From: Pedobacter sp. UBA2067
Lineage (GTDB): Bacteria; Bacteroidota; Bacteroidia; Sphingobacteriales; Sphingobacteriaceae
Direction of reading: 5' to 3'
Assembly: GCA_002333205.1 (NCBI GenBank)
Contig: DDAD01000113.1
Span: 39,840 to 46,627 of the forward strand
DNA: 6,788 bases
Shown in pieces: positions 1 to 6,462 of the stretch (positions within the stretch are counted from its first letter, which is position 1; every line of letters begins with the position of its first letter). The notes below the pieces were generated by a model. It worked only from the letters and a program-made list of their open reading frames with translations, ran no database searches and was not told where the DNA came from. The translations under genes were made by a program, and so were the position numbers.

Positions 1-20
1 ACCAACTGCTCCACCCCGCA
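1..20 (-). tRNA. Initiator tRNA-Met (fMet), 5' end only, cut by window edge
   Basis: Read on the minus strand from position 20 to 1, the sequence fits the first 20 nt of a tRNA: a 7-nt acceptor strand TGCGGGG, U8, G9, D-stem GAGC, then AGTTGGT of the D-loop. The purine at position 11 of the D-stem (G10-A11-G12-C13) is a known mark of bacterial initiator tRNAs; elongators usually have GCUC there. From memory, the stretch is nearly identical to the start of E. coli tRNA-fMet apart from base 1 and the D-loop. The anticodon and 3' half lie outside the window, so identity rests on this 5' end. A consensus leftward promoter just upstream supports the call. Confidence 0.78.
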
Positions 21-69
21 CTATTTATCAATTTAAAACGTTAAAGAACTAGCCTGCGTTGTTTTTAAA

Positions 70-100
70 TTGGACTGCAAAGATATATTTCGTTTCTTTG
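70..100 (+). promoter_or_regulatory. Rightward Bacteroidota-type promoter for era
   Basis: A TTG -33 element (70-72) lies 20 nt upstream of TTTCTTTG (93-100), which matches TAnnTTTG at all fixed positions except the second. The predicted start of transcription is near 107, giving an AT-rich leader of about 23 nt before the ATG at 130. The TTG at 70 could be mistaken for an era start codon but is better explained as the -33 element. Confidence 0.5.
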
Positions 101-109
101 CATTGCAAA
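78..109 (-). promoter_or_regulatory. Leftward Bacteroidota-type promoter for the tRNA
   Basis: On the minus strand a TTTG -33 element (109-106) is followed after 20 nt by TATCTTTG (85-78), a perfect match to the Bacteroidota -7 consensus TAnnTTTG. Transcription should begin near position 71, about 50 nt before the mature tRNA 5' end, leaving a short leader for RNase P to remove. It overlaps the rightward era promoter almost completely. Confidence 0.65.
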
Positions 110-129
110 TTTATTTTAAAAAAAAGTTT

Positions 130-1008
130 ATGTTACATAAAGCAGGTTTTGTAAGCATCATCGGAAAGCCCAATGTGGGCAAGTCTACATTGATGAACGC
201 GCTGATCGGCGAAAAGCTCTCCATCATCACGCCCAAGGCCCAAACTACGCGTCACCGTATCTTAGGTATCGTGAACGAAGAAGACTACCAAATTGTTTTT
301 TCTGATACCCCTGGGGTCATCAAACCTAAATACGGATTGCAGGATGCAATGATGCACTCTGTAAATGGCGCGCTTACCGACGCGGATCTGCTTTTGTTCG
401 TTACCGATATCAATGAACAATATGATGAGAATGATGTCCTGGAGAAGATCCTGAACACGACTATTCCAATGATCGTACTCATCAACAAGATCGACAATGC
501 GACGCAGGAACAAGTGGATGAGAAAACCGCTTTCTGGCAGGAGAAGCTTAACCCGAAACACATCTTCGCGATCTCTGCATTGCACAAATACAATCTGGAT
601 GGTATTATGACCATGCTGCTGGATAACCTGCCGGAGCATGAAGCATACTACGATAAAGAAGAACTTTCCGATCGTAGTCAACGTTTCTTCGTATCCGAGA
701 TCATCCGGGAAAAGATCTTTACCAACTATCAAAAAGAAATCCCTTACAGCACTGAAGTGGTTATCACTGCTTTCAAAGAAGAAGAAAAGCTCACCAGGAT
801 TAGTGCGGAGATTATCGTAGAACGAGATTCGCAGAAAAATATCCTGATCGGGAAAGGTGGTTCCATGCTTAAAAAGGTTGGTACAGAAGCTCGTAAAGAC
901 ATCGAGAAGTTCCTGGATCAGAAGGTGTTCCTGGAAACTTTCGTGAAGGTTTTACCTGACTGGCGTAGCAAAAAGAATTACCTAAAAAGCTTCGGGTACG
1001 AAAATTAA
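130..1008 (+). CDS. era: GTPase Era (ribosome assembly, 16S rRNA maturation)
   Basis: Era is an essential-type GTPase that binds the 3' end of 16S rRNA through its KH domain and helps late 30S assembly. The 292-aa product from ATG 130 matches the usual family length (about 290-300). Visible motifs are G1 GKPNVGKS (residues 12-19), the switch I stretch AQTTRHRILG (38-46), G3 DTPG (59-62), G4 NKID (119-122), G5 SAL (149-151), and a C-terminal KH domain (about 200-280) with the GKGG loop (241-244) and the typical FVKVLPDWR ending. The frame is open back to a TTG at 70, but the extra 20 residues (phenylalanine- and lysine-rich) do not resemble Era, whose N-terminus normally begins a few residues before the P-loop strand. 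That region also overlaps the predicted promoter, so ATG 130 is preferred. No Shine-Dalgarno is present; the leader is A/T-rich. der follows 46 nt downstream. Confidence 0.97.
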   Translation: MLHKAGFVSIIGKPNVGKSTLMNALIGEKLSIITPKAQTTRHRILGIVNEEDYQIVFSDTPGVIKPKYGLQDAMMHSVNGALTDADLLLFVTDINEQYDENDVLEKILNTTIPMIVLINKIDNATQEQVDEKTAFWQEKLNPKHIFAISALHKYNLDGIMTMLLDNLPEHEAYYDKEELSDRSQRFFVSEIIREKIFTNYQKEIPYSTEVVITAFKEEEKLTRISAEIIVERDSQKNILIGKGGSMLKKVGTEARKDIEKFLDQKVFLETFVKVLPDWRSKKNYLKSFGYEN

Positions 1009-1019
1009 GCGTACCTTTG
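991..1019 (+). promoter_or_regulatory. Putative promoter for der inside and just after the end of era
   Basis: TACCTTTG (1012-1019) is a perfect TAnnTTTG -7 box placed just after the era stop. A weak -33 candidate, TTCG (991-994), lies 17 nt upstream, still inside era. Transcription would begin near 1026, giving a leader of about 29 nt rich in A and T before the der ATG. Read-through from era may add to this, since no terminator is seen between the genes. Confidence 0.5.
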
Positions 1020-1054
1020 CAACCCCTTAATAATTAATACAATTCACACAACAT

Positions 1055-2356
1055 ATGAGTAACATTATTGCAATTGTCGGCAGACCGAACGTAGGCAAAT
1101 CCACACTTTTTAATCGCTTAACTGAAAGTCGCAAAGCTATTGTTGATGATTTTAGCGGTGTAACACGTGACCGTCATTATGGTGTGGCTGAATGGACTGA
1201 CAAACACTTTACTGTAATCGACACAGGTGGTTATGTAGCCAACTCTGAAGATGTTTTTGAAGCAGCGATCCGCGAACAAGTGGTTATTGCTATTGAAGAA
1301 GCAACGGTTTTATTGTTTATGGTGGATGTAACCACCGGCATTACCGATCTTGATGATGAGATCGCCCAACTTTTACGCAGAAGTAAAAAACCTGTATACA
1401 TCGTTGTAAACAAAGTAGACAACAATGCCCTTCAGAATGATGCGGCAGTTTTCTACGGCTTTGGTTTAGGCGAAATTTACCCAATCTCTTCCATGACGGG
1501 ATCTGGTACAGGCGATCTACTGGATGATGTCATCACACACTTTGAAGACGTTGTAGAAGAAGAAAATGCTTTGCCTAAGCTTACCATCGTAGGCCGGCCT
1601 AACGTTGGTAAATCTTCGCTGATCAATGCGCTGATGGGTAAAGACAGAAACATCGTAACCCCGATCGCAGGTACTACCAGAGATTCCATTCACATACACT
1701 ATAACCAGTTCGGGCATGAGTTCATGTTCATCGACACAGCAGGTTTAAGAAAGAAAACAAAAGTTAAAGAGAACATCGAGTTCTACTCTGTAATGCGTAC
1801 CATCAAAGCTTTGGAAGAAGCTGACGTGGTGATCCTTATGATTGACGCGGTAGAAGGTTTAGAGTCGCAGGACGTGAACATCTTCCACCTTGCAGAGAAG
1901 AATAAAAAAGGTATTGTGATCCTGGTAAACAAGTGGGATTTGATCGAGAAGAACAACCAGACGGTTAAACAATTCGAAGAGCAGATCCGTCAGAAGCTTC
2001 AGCCTTTTACCGATATTCCGATCATCTTTACTTCCGTAGTTAACAAGCAACGTATCTTCCAGGCGGTTGAAACAGCACTTGATGTTTTCAAAAACAGAAG
2101 CAAAAAGATCCCGACTTCAAAACTGAATGACGTGATGCTTCCCATCATTGAGAACTATCCACCGCCATCCCAAAAAGGAAAATACATCAAAATCAAATAT
2201 ATTACACAGATCAACGCAAGCTCTCCAATGTTTGCCTTCTTCTGTAACCTTCCTCAGTACATTAAAGAGCCTTATAAGCGCTTTGTAGAAAACAAACTAC
2301 GTGAGCACTTCGACTTCAAAGGTGTACCAATTCAGATCTATTTCAGACAGAAATAA
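1055..2356 (+). CDS. der: GTPase Der/EngA (50S subunit assembly, tandem GTPase domains)
   Basis: Der is a cytoplasmic GTPase with two consecutive G domains and a C-terminal KH-like domain; it acts in 50S ribosomal subunit biogenesis. The 433-aa product has the full layout. Domain 1 shows G1 GRPNVGKST (9-17), G3 DTGG (56-59) and NKVD (119-122). An acidic linker (about 163-172) leads to domain 2, with GRPNVGKSS (180-188), TTRD (207-210), DTAG (227-230) and NKWD (292-295). The KH-like domain covers about 350-433 and ends KGVPIQIYFRQK. The G5 of domain 2 reads TSVVNKQRI rather than the commoner SAL-type motif, a variation I recall in Bacteroidota Der proteins. The ATG at 1055 places the P-loop at the expected distance. 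Paralogue and neighbour of era, with its own likely promoter. It converges on the S41 protease gene, with 39 nt between stop codons. Confidence 0.98.
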   Translation: MSNIIAIVGRPNVGKSTLFNRLTESRKAIVDDFSGVTRDRHYGVAEWTDKHFTVIDTGGYVANSEDVFEAAIREQVVIAIEEATVLLFMVDVTTGITDLDDEIAQLLRRSKKPVYIVVNKVDNNALQNDAAVFYGFGLGEIYPISSMTGSGTGDLLDDVITHFEDVVEEENALPKLTIVGRPNVGKSSLINALMGKDRNIVTPIAGTTRDSIHIHYNQFGHEFMFIDTAGLRKKTKVKENIEFYSVMRTIKALEEADVVILMIDAVEGLESQDVNIFHLAEKNKKGIVILVNKWDLIEKNNQTVKQFEEQIRQKLQPFTDIPIIFTSVVNKQRIFQAVETALDVFKNRSKKIPTSKLNDVMLPIIENYPPPSQKGKYIKIKYITQINASSPMFAFFCNLPQYIKEPYKRFVENKLREHFDFKGVPIQIYFRQK

Positions 2357-2387
2357 TAACGAAATACATTTCAGGAAAAAGAATAAT

Positions 2388-2432
2388 CAAGATGGTTATT
2401 GCAGACTACTCAAAGCCTGCTTAACCATCTTG
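2388..2432 (-). terminator. Hairpin at the 3' end of the S41 protease gene, likely intrinsic terminator
   Basis: A perfect 11-bp inverted repeat, CAAGATGGTTA (2388-2398) and TAACCATCTTG (2422-2432), is extended after a small asymmetric internal loop by GCAG/CTGC (2401-2404 with 2417-2420), closing a 12-nt loop. In the minus-strand transcript the stem is followed at once by ATTATTCTTTTTCC, a U-rich tract, so it suits termination of the protease mRNA. The stop codon of that gene lies inside the stem. For der transcripts from the left the hairpin has no U tract after it, so termination in that direction is less sure. Confidence 0.6.
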
Positions 2433-4003
2433 TCATTTAGATTCAGTGCTCTGTAATAGCCCGCATCTCCAAGATGGTATTTGTATAGCAACAGTCTCAA
2501 GTCTGTGCAGATGTTGTTTTTAGAAACTAAAAACTGCTTAGAATCAACAGCAATCCCACGTTGCTGGATGTATCTGGTGAGATCCTTCAGATCATTTTCA
2601 CTTACACTGAACATGTTAAGGTTCTGCTCCAGGTAAGTCGGATTATACCGCTTTGCAAGTACCTCAAAGACGAAGTCGAACAGTACATGTTTATCAATTA
2701 ATTCGCTGTAAAGCTTTGTAACGCCTGCTGTATCCATTTTTACATAGACATCAGGCTGAATACCGCCCCCACCAAAAACACGCTTTCCTGAAGCCGTGAT
2801 ATACGCTCTTCCACCTTTCAGCGAATCCCGCAAACGATCGACTTTTTCCGTAAGTTCCCCTTTGGTAAATCTCTCGTCTACCTCATGCTGGTAAGCACTA
2901 TAGCCTTTTTTATATGATTTCTGGATGCTTCTTCCAAGCGGTGTATAATATCTGGCGATCGTCAGGTTTAAAGCAGAACCATCCCCGAAAGGAAATTGTT
3001 CCTGCACCAGCCCTTTGCCGAAAGAACGACGACCAATAATTACACCTCTATCCAGATCCTGAACGGCACCAGCAAGAATCTCACTCGCAGAAGCCGTCTG
3101 TTCATTGATCAGTACAGCAAGTTTCCCATGTTCAAACTCGCCTCCCCCGGTGGAAATATAATCCGTACGTGGCTCATGTTTGCCTTCGGTATAAACAATC
3201 AGCTCATTTTCTGGTAACAGCTGGCTTGCAAGGCCTGTAGCAGCAGTCAGATAGCCGCCACCATTATCCCGCAGATCCAGCACAAGCTTGCTCATGCCCT
3301 TTTCCTTGAGCTTCCGCACCGCTTCCACAAAATCCTGATCCGTATTGGCGCCAAACTTACTGATCCGCACATACGCGGTTTCATTGTTCAGCATATAAGC
3401 AGCATCGATACTGCTCACCTGCACCTTGCCCCTTTTTACCGTGAGTACCACCGGCTTAAAACCGGTTCCATGAAGTACCGTTAACTTTACAGGTGTACCT
3501 CGTTTCCCTTTGATCTTACCGATCATCTTGGCCCGGGGCAGTCCCATACCGGATACCACCGTACTATCAACCTTCAAAATGCGGTCGCCGATGCGCATAC
3601 CTGCATGATAGGCCGGTCCGTCCTTCACCACATTGGTCACCAATAAAGAATCTTTCAGGATATAATACTCAATACCGATGCCTTCAAACTGGCCTTCAAG
3701 TATCTCGTTTTGTTCAAATGCTTTTGCCGGCGGCAGGTACACGCTGTGCGGATCCAGCTGATGCAACATGCTATCAATGGGCATTTTTTGCAACTTTTCC
3801 GTGTTTACCTCATCCACATAGTTTTTGTTGATGATGGTGAGGATTTCGTCAACTTTCTCGTCATTATTATCAGCATAAGTAATATGCTTTTCGACAGTAA
3901 AGCCCTGGTCCCTCAGAAATTTGTAACCAAGGAACATTCCACCTATTAAAGTGAGCGAATACGTAAGGGCAATGTAGAGGTTCTGACGGGTATTTTTATT
4001 CAT
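2396..4003 (-). CDS. S41 family C-terminal processing peptidase (CtpA/Prc-like), membrane anchored
   Basis: A serine protease of the tail-specific/CtpA family, expected to cleave proteins near their C-termini on the outer face of the inner membrane. The 535-aa product starts with a basic N-terminus and one hydrophobic segment (about 9-28) that looks like an uncleaved anchor. Then come an N-terminal helical part containing LDPHSVYLPP (83-92), a PDZ domain (about 108-192) and the S41 core (about 195-365). Catalytic residues are visible: Ser305 in TASASEI, Lys330 in RRSFGKG and Gln334. Their spacing (25, then 4) equals that of E. coli Prc Ser430/Lys455/Gln459. About 155 residues follow the core, including GGGGIQPDV (411-419) and a helical C-terminal extension of unknown role, as in other Bacteroidota homologues. 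It is a lone gene on this strand, convergent with der and divergent from murQ. Its substrate cannot be told from sequence. Confidence 0.95.
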   Translation of the reverse strand: MNKNTRQNLYIALTYSLTLIGGMFLGYKFLRDQGFTVEKHITYADNNDEKVDEILTIINKNYVDEVNTEKLQKMPIDSMLHQLDPHSVYLPPAKAFEQNEILEGQFEGIGIEYYILKDSLLVTNVVKDGPAYHAGMRIGDRILKVDSTVVSGMGLPRAKMIGKIKGKRGTPVKLTVLHGTGFKPVVLTVKRGKVQVSSIDAAYMLNNETAYVRISKFGANTDQDFVEAVRKLKEKGMSKLVLDLRDNGGGYLTAATGLASQLLPENELIVYTEGKHEPRTDYISTGGGEFEHGKLAVLINEQTASASEILAGAVQDLDRGVIIGRRSFGKGLVQEQFPFGDGSALNLTIARYYTPLGRSIQKSYKKGYSAYQHEVDERFTKGELTEKVDRLRDSLKGGRAYITASGKRVFGGGGIQPDVYVKMDTAGVTKLYSELIDKHVLFDFVFEVLAKRYNPTYLEQNLNMFSVSENDLKDLTRYIQQRGIAVDSKQFLVSKNNICTDLRLLLYKYHLGDAGYYRALNLNDKMVKQALSSLQ

Positions 4004-4018
4004 GGAGACGATCTAATA

Positions 4019-4026
4019 CAAAGTTA
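4019..4026 (-). promoter_or_regulatory. -7 promoter element of the S41 protease gene
   Basis: The minus strand reads TAACTTTG here, a perfect TAnnTTTG box. Transcription would start near 4012, giving a very short leader of about 10 nt before the ATG (4003-4001). A good -33 element at the normal spacing is not visible; the only TTTG upstream (4044-4041) is 14 nt away, closer than usual. Control by an activator, or a weak promoter, is possible. Confidence 0.5.
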
Positions 4027-4027
4027 T

Positions 4028-4047
4028 GCATTTGCCGTTTCAAATGC
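4028..4047. repeat. Inverted repeat upstream of the S41 protease -7 box, possible operator
   Basis: GCATTTG (4028-4034) and CAAATGC (4041-4047) form a perfect 7-bp inverted repeat with a 6-nt spacer. It lies directly upstream of the -7 box of the protease gene, filling the space where polymerase contacts the -33 region. The size and place would suit a dimeric DNA-binding regulator, but no family-specific site is recognised, and a repeat this short could arise by chance. Confidence 0.3.
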
Positions 4048-4238
4048 CTATTTAACCAGGTTTAATTCATAATGTTTTGTAATTTTTTATTCCGGCAGGA
4101 AGTGCTACCATTCCTTCCAGATTACCGACCCACAATGCTTCGGAAAACCTCCAATTTAGCACTCAAAAAAACAGCCGAAGTACATTACCATTTCCGGTTT
4201 AAAAAGAAATTAACGAGTTTTAACAAAAAATCTAATCT

Positions 4239-5045
4239 ATGATACGCGTAACTGAGCAGGAATCGAATTACAACAATATTGATCAAATGTCCATTTTAGA
4301 AATTCTTCAGGGCATTAACAAAGAAGATCAAACGGTTCCTCTGGCTGTTGAAAAAGTAATCCCACAAATTGAGAAGCTTGCAGAAGCCGTTACTGAAAGG
4401 ATGAAAGCCGGTGGCCGTTTATTCTACATTGGTGCAGGCACCAGCGGTAGATTAGGGGTTGTTGACGCTTCAGAGTGCCCTCCAACATTCGGCGTACCGT
4501 TCGACTATGTAGTAGGCATCATTGCCGGAGGCGATACTGCAATTCGCAAAGCTGTGGAAAATGCGGAAGATGACAGCGAACAAGCCTGGATTGACCTCAG
4601 CGAGTACAAGATCAACGAAAAGGATTGCTTGATCGGACTTGCAGCATCCGGCACTACACCTTACGTAATTGGCGGACTGAAAACCGCAAGACAGCATGGT
4701 GTTCTTACCGGTTGCATTATCTGTAATGAAGGCGGTCCGATTGTGGCAGAAAGCGATTTCCCCGTAGAAGTTGTAGTTGGCCCGGAATTTCTGACAGGAT
4801 CCACCCGGATGAAATCAGGAACAGCGCAAAAACTTGTGTTAAACATGCTTAGCACTACGGTAATGATAAAACTTGGTCGGGTGAAAGGCAATAAAATGGT
4901 TGATATGCAGTTAACCAATCATAAGCTGGTAAACAGAGGCATTTACATGATCATGGAAGAGTTAAACATCGATCAGGCAAGTGCAGAGGAGCTCCTGCAC
5001 CAACACGGGAGCGTCCGAAAAGCTGTTGACGCTGCTCACAAATAA
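4239..5045 (+). CDS. murQ: N-acetylmuramic acid 6-phosphate etherase MurQ
   Basis: MurQ cleaves the D-lactyl ether of MurNAc-6-phosphate to give GlcNAc-6-phosphate and D-lactate, a cytoplasmic step of peptidoglycan recycling. The 268-aa product is a single SIS-fold protein, somewhat shorter than E. coli MurQ (about 298 aa). Key motifs are GAGTSGRLG (65-73), DASECPPTFG (76-85), AGGDTAIRKAVENAEDD (96-112), AASGTTPYV (135-143) and GPEFLTGSTRMKSGTAQK (181-198). Glu79 and Glu110 match the catalytic Glu83 and Glu114 of the E. coli enzyme, including the 31-residue spacing. A short helical C-terminus (about 236-268) is kept. The ATG at 4239 follows an A-rich leader without Shine-Dalgarno. No MurNAc kinase, transporter or nagA/nagB gene is in the window. 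The next gene begins 14 nt after the stop and is probably cotranscribed. No convincing promoter was found upstream; a weak candidate lies near 4191-4222. Confidence 0.96.
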   Translation: MIRVTEQESNYNNIDQMSILEILQGINKEDQTVPLAVEKVIPQIEKLAEAVTERMKAGGRLFYIGAGTSGRLGVVDASECPPTFGVPFDYVVGIIAGGDTAIRKAVENAEDDSEQAWIDLSEYKINEKDCLIGLAASGTTPYVIGGLKTARQHGVLTGCIICNEGGPIVAESDFPVEVVVGPEFLTGSTRMKSGTAQKLVLNMLSTTVMIKLGRVKGNKMVDMQLTNHKLVNRGIYMIMEELNIDQASAEELLHQHGSVRKAVDAAHK

Positions 5046-5059
5046 ATCAAACAACACCC

Positions 5060-5629
5060 ATGCACGAGATTGAACCATATTATCAGTGGCGCGATTATTA
5101 CATCGCCGCTGAAGATGACCGTTCGCCATTTTACAACACGGAATATTCCGAGTTTCATTTCGACAAACAGCTTTACAACTTCCTGATTCACCCGCAGTGG
5201 GATGATTTTGGCTCTAGCACGCTCTACCTCAAAATACTTTTTGCAGACTACGACCGCGGTTATGCCATCATCGAATACATCGGGGAATGGAATGATGCCA
5301 TCAGCAATGACATCATGCTCATGAAACGGGAAATCCTGGAGTTGATGATTGACGAAGGCATCAACAAATTTATCCTTATCGGAGAAAATGTTTTAAACTT
5401 CCATGCCTCGGAAGACAGCTATTACGAAGAATGGTTTCAGGATGTGGAAGATGGCTGGATTGCCGGCATCAACTTTAACGATCATGTGATCGAAGAGTTC
5501 CGCAGCAGCAACATTGATTACTACATCAATTTCGGAGGGCAGCTGGACGATTTGGCATGGCGAACGATGAAACCCATCCAGATATTCAAGAAAGTTGAAG
5601 AAACCCTGACAAAAAGGCTTGGGGCATAG
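5060..5629 (+). CDS. Conserved-looking hypothetical protein, cotranscribed with murQ
   Basis: I do not recognise this 189-aa protein. It is strongly acidic and rich in Tyr, Trp and Phe (for example EPYYQWRDYY at 5-14 and YYEEWFQDVEDGW at 121-133). It has no signal peptide, no membrane segment and no cysteine, so it is probably a soluble cytoplasmic protein. The predicted pattern is strands near 55-62 and 67-73, a helix near 84-98 (NDIMLMKREILELMI), a strand at 102-107 (NKFILIG) and later helices. This alternating alpha/beta layout recalls small STAS/SpoIIAA-like folds, but that is only inference. The ATG at 5060 follows murQ by 14 nt with no terminator between, so both are likely on one mRNA, suggesting a link to cell-wall sugar recycling or simple co-expression. 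Codon and base use match the neighbours, so the reading frame looks real. Confidence 0.85.
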   Translation: MHEIEPYYQWRDYYIAAEDDRSPFYNTEYSEFHFDKQLYNFLIHPQWDDFGSSTLYLKILFADYDRGYAIIEYIGEWNDAISNDIMLMKREILELMIDEGINKFILIGENVLNFHASEDSYYEEWFQDVEDGWIAGINFNDHVIEEFRSSNIDYYINFGGQLDDLAWRTMKPIQIFKKVEETLTKRLGA

Positions 5630-5631
5630 CT

Positions 5632-5661
5632 TTTGTATCTATAAGGTAATGATTATCTTTA
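5632..5661 (+). promoter_or_regulatory. Bacteroidota-type promoter for the BAX inhibitor-1 family gene
   Basis: TTTG (5632-5635) is followed after 18 nt by TATCTTTA (5654-5661), which matches TAnnTTTG at all fixed positions but the last. It begins just after the stop codon of the preceding gene. The predicted start near 5668 gives a leader of about 13 nt, A/T-rich and without Shine-Dalgarno, before the ATG at 5681. Confidence 0.6.
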
Positions 5662-5680
5662 TTAATAAAATTTAACACAA

Positions 5681-6445
5681 ATGGATAACAACAACAATTA
5701 TGAATGGGCACAAAGACCTGTATACGTACAGGAAGAGAAAGGTGCCGTTGCAAAGAAGTTTTTTGCAAACGTCTTTCTTTGGATGTTTATAGCCCTTGGA
5801 CTATCTACACTTGCTGCCTTTTTTATGGCAAACACGCCGGGCTACATGGATTACCTGATCAGGTATGACGAAACCGGAACACGTGCTGGCATGAGCACAT
5901 TGGGCTATATTGTAATGTTCGCTCCACTTGGTTTAGTGATGCTAATGAGCGCCGGCCTAAGCCGACTTTCTTATACCGCCCTGTTGGGTGTATTCGTACT
6001 GTATTCGGTACTTACAGGGGTTAGCTTAAGCTTTATCCTGCTTGCCTACACCACAGGATCTATCGTTAGCTGTTTTGCAGCTGCGGCAGGTATCTTCGGT
6101 ATCATGGCCTTCCTGGGTTACACAACCAATACTGACCTTACCCAATTCAGATCAATTCTGATGGTTGGTCTTATCGGACTGGTAATCTGTACCGTGATCA
6201 ATATGTTCCTTGGTAGTTCACAGTTCGACTACATCTTAAGCTTCTTCGGTGTTGCAATCTTCACCGCATTAACGGCTTACGATGTTCAAAAGCTAAAAAT
6301 GATCGGTCAGGGTATTGAAGAAAACGGCGACACGATCGCTGCTGCTGATTCAAAGAAACTTGCCATCATGGGCGCTTTGAGCCTTTACCTGGATTTCCTT
6401 AACATTTTCCTTTACTTGTTAAGAATCTTCGGTAACAGAAGATAA
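5681..6445 (+). CDS. BAX inhibitor-1/YccA (TMBIM) family inner-membrane protein
   Basis: A 254-aa multi-spanning membrane protein of the Bax inhibitor-1 family, whose studied bacterial member (B. subtilis YetJ) is a pH-sensitive calcium leak channel; others bind or modulate the FtsH protease (E. coli YccA). After a polar Asn-rich N-terminus (1-25), hydrophobic segments lie near 28-50, 74-92, 98-121, 127-147, 157-177, 182-200 and 228-249, giving seven helices. The family signature is present as TAYDVQKLK (198-206) and LYLDFLNIFLYLLRIFG (235-251). Asp201 and Asp238 are the likely counterparts of the YetJ di-aspartyl sensor (Asp171/Asp195). They are 37 residues apart here against 24 in YetJ, owing to a longer polar loop (about 207-226). 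An extra polar loop (51-73) follows the first helix. It has its own promoter and terminator, so it is a single-gene unit. Function in this organism is inferred from family only. Confidence 0.93.
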   Translation: MDNNNNYEWAQRPVYVQEEKGAVAKKFFANVFLWMFIALGLSTLAAFFMANTPGYMDYLIRYDETGTRAGMSTLGYIVMFAPLGLVMLMSAGLSRLSYTALLGVFVLYSVLTGVSLSFILLAYTTGSIVSCFAAAAGIFGIMAFLGYTTNTDLTQFRSILMVGLIGLVICTVINMFLGSSQFDYILSFFGVAIFTALTAYDVQKLKMIGQGIEENGDTIAAADSKKLAIMGALSLYLDFLNIFLYLLRIFGNRR

Positions 6446-6462
6446 GACAATAACATTCTTTT

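Noticed and set aside
262..820. Frames on the minus strand at 262-732 and 285-614, and on the plus strand at 638-820, inside era
   Set aside because: They lie fully within the well-supported era frame and their products show no recognisable domain or leader signals.
1231..2050. Minus-strand frames inside der (1231-1425, 1477-1689, 1517-1717, 1859-2050)
   Set aside because: All are antisense shadows of conserved Der coding sequence, with low-complexity or meaningless products.
2996..3949. Plus-strand frames 2996-3217 and 3710-3949 inside the S41 protease gene
   Set aside because: They are antisense to the conserved protease and PDZ regions and show no independent features.
4098..4118. Short inverted repeat GGAAG/CTTCC in the S41-murQ intergenic region
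   Set aside because: Only 5 bp with an 11-nt spacer and no T tract; not distinguishable from chance.
4191..4222. Possible murQ promoter TTTC-N20-GAGTTTTA
   Set aside because: Both elements deviate from consensus in an A/T-rich stretch where such matches are expected by chance; not strong enough to annotate.
4470..4918. Minus-strand frames within murQ (4470-4697 and 4661-4918)
   Set aside because: Antisense to the catalytic MurQ motifs; no plausible product.
5586..5768. Minus-strand 60-codon frame spanning the start of the BAX inhibitor-1 gene
   Set aside because: It overlaps two real genes and the promoter between them, with no recognisable product.
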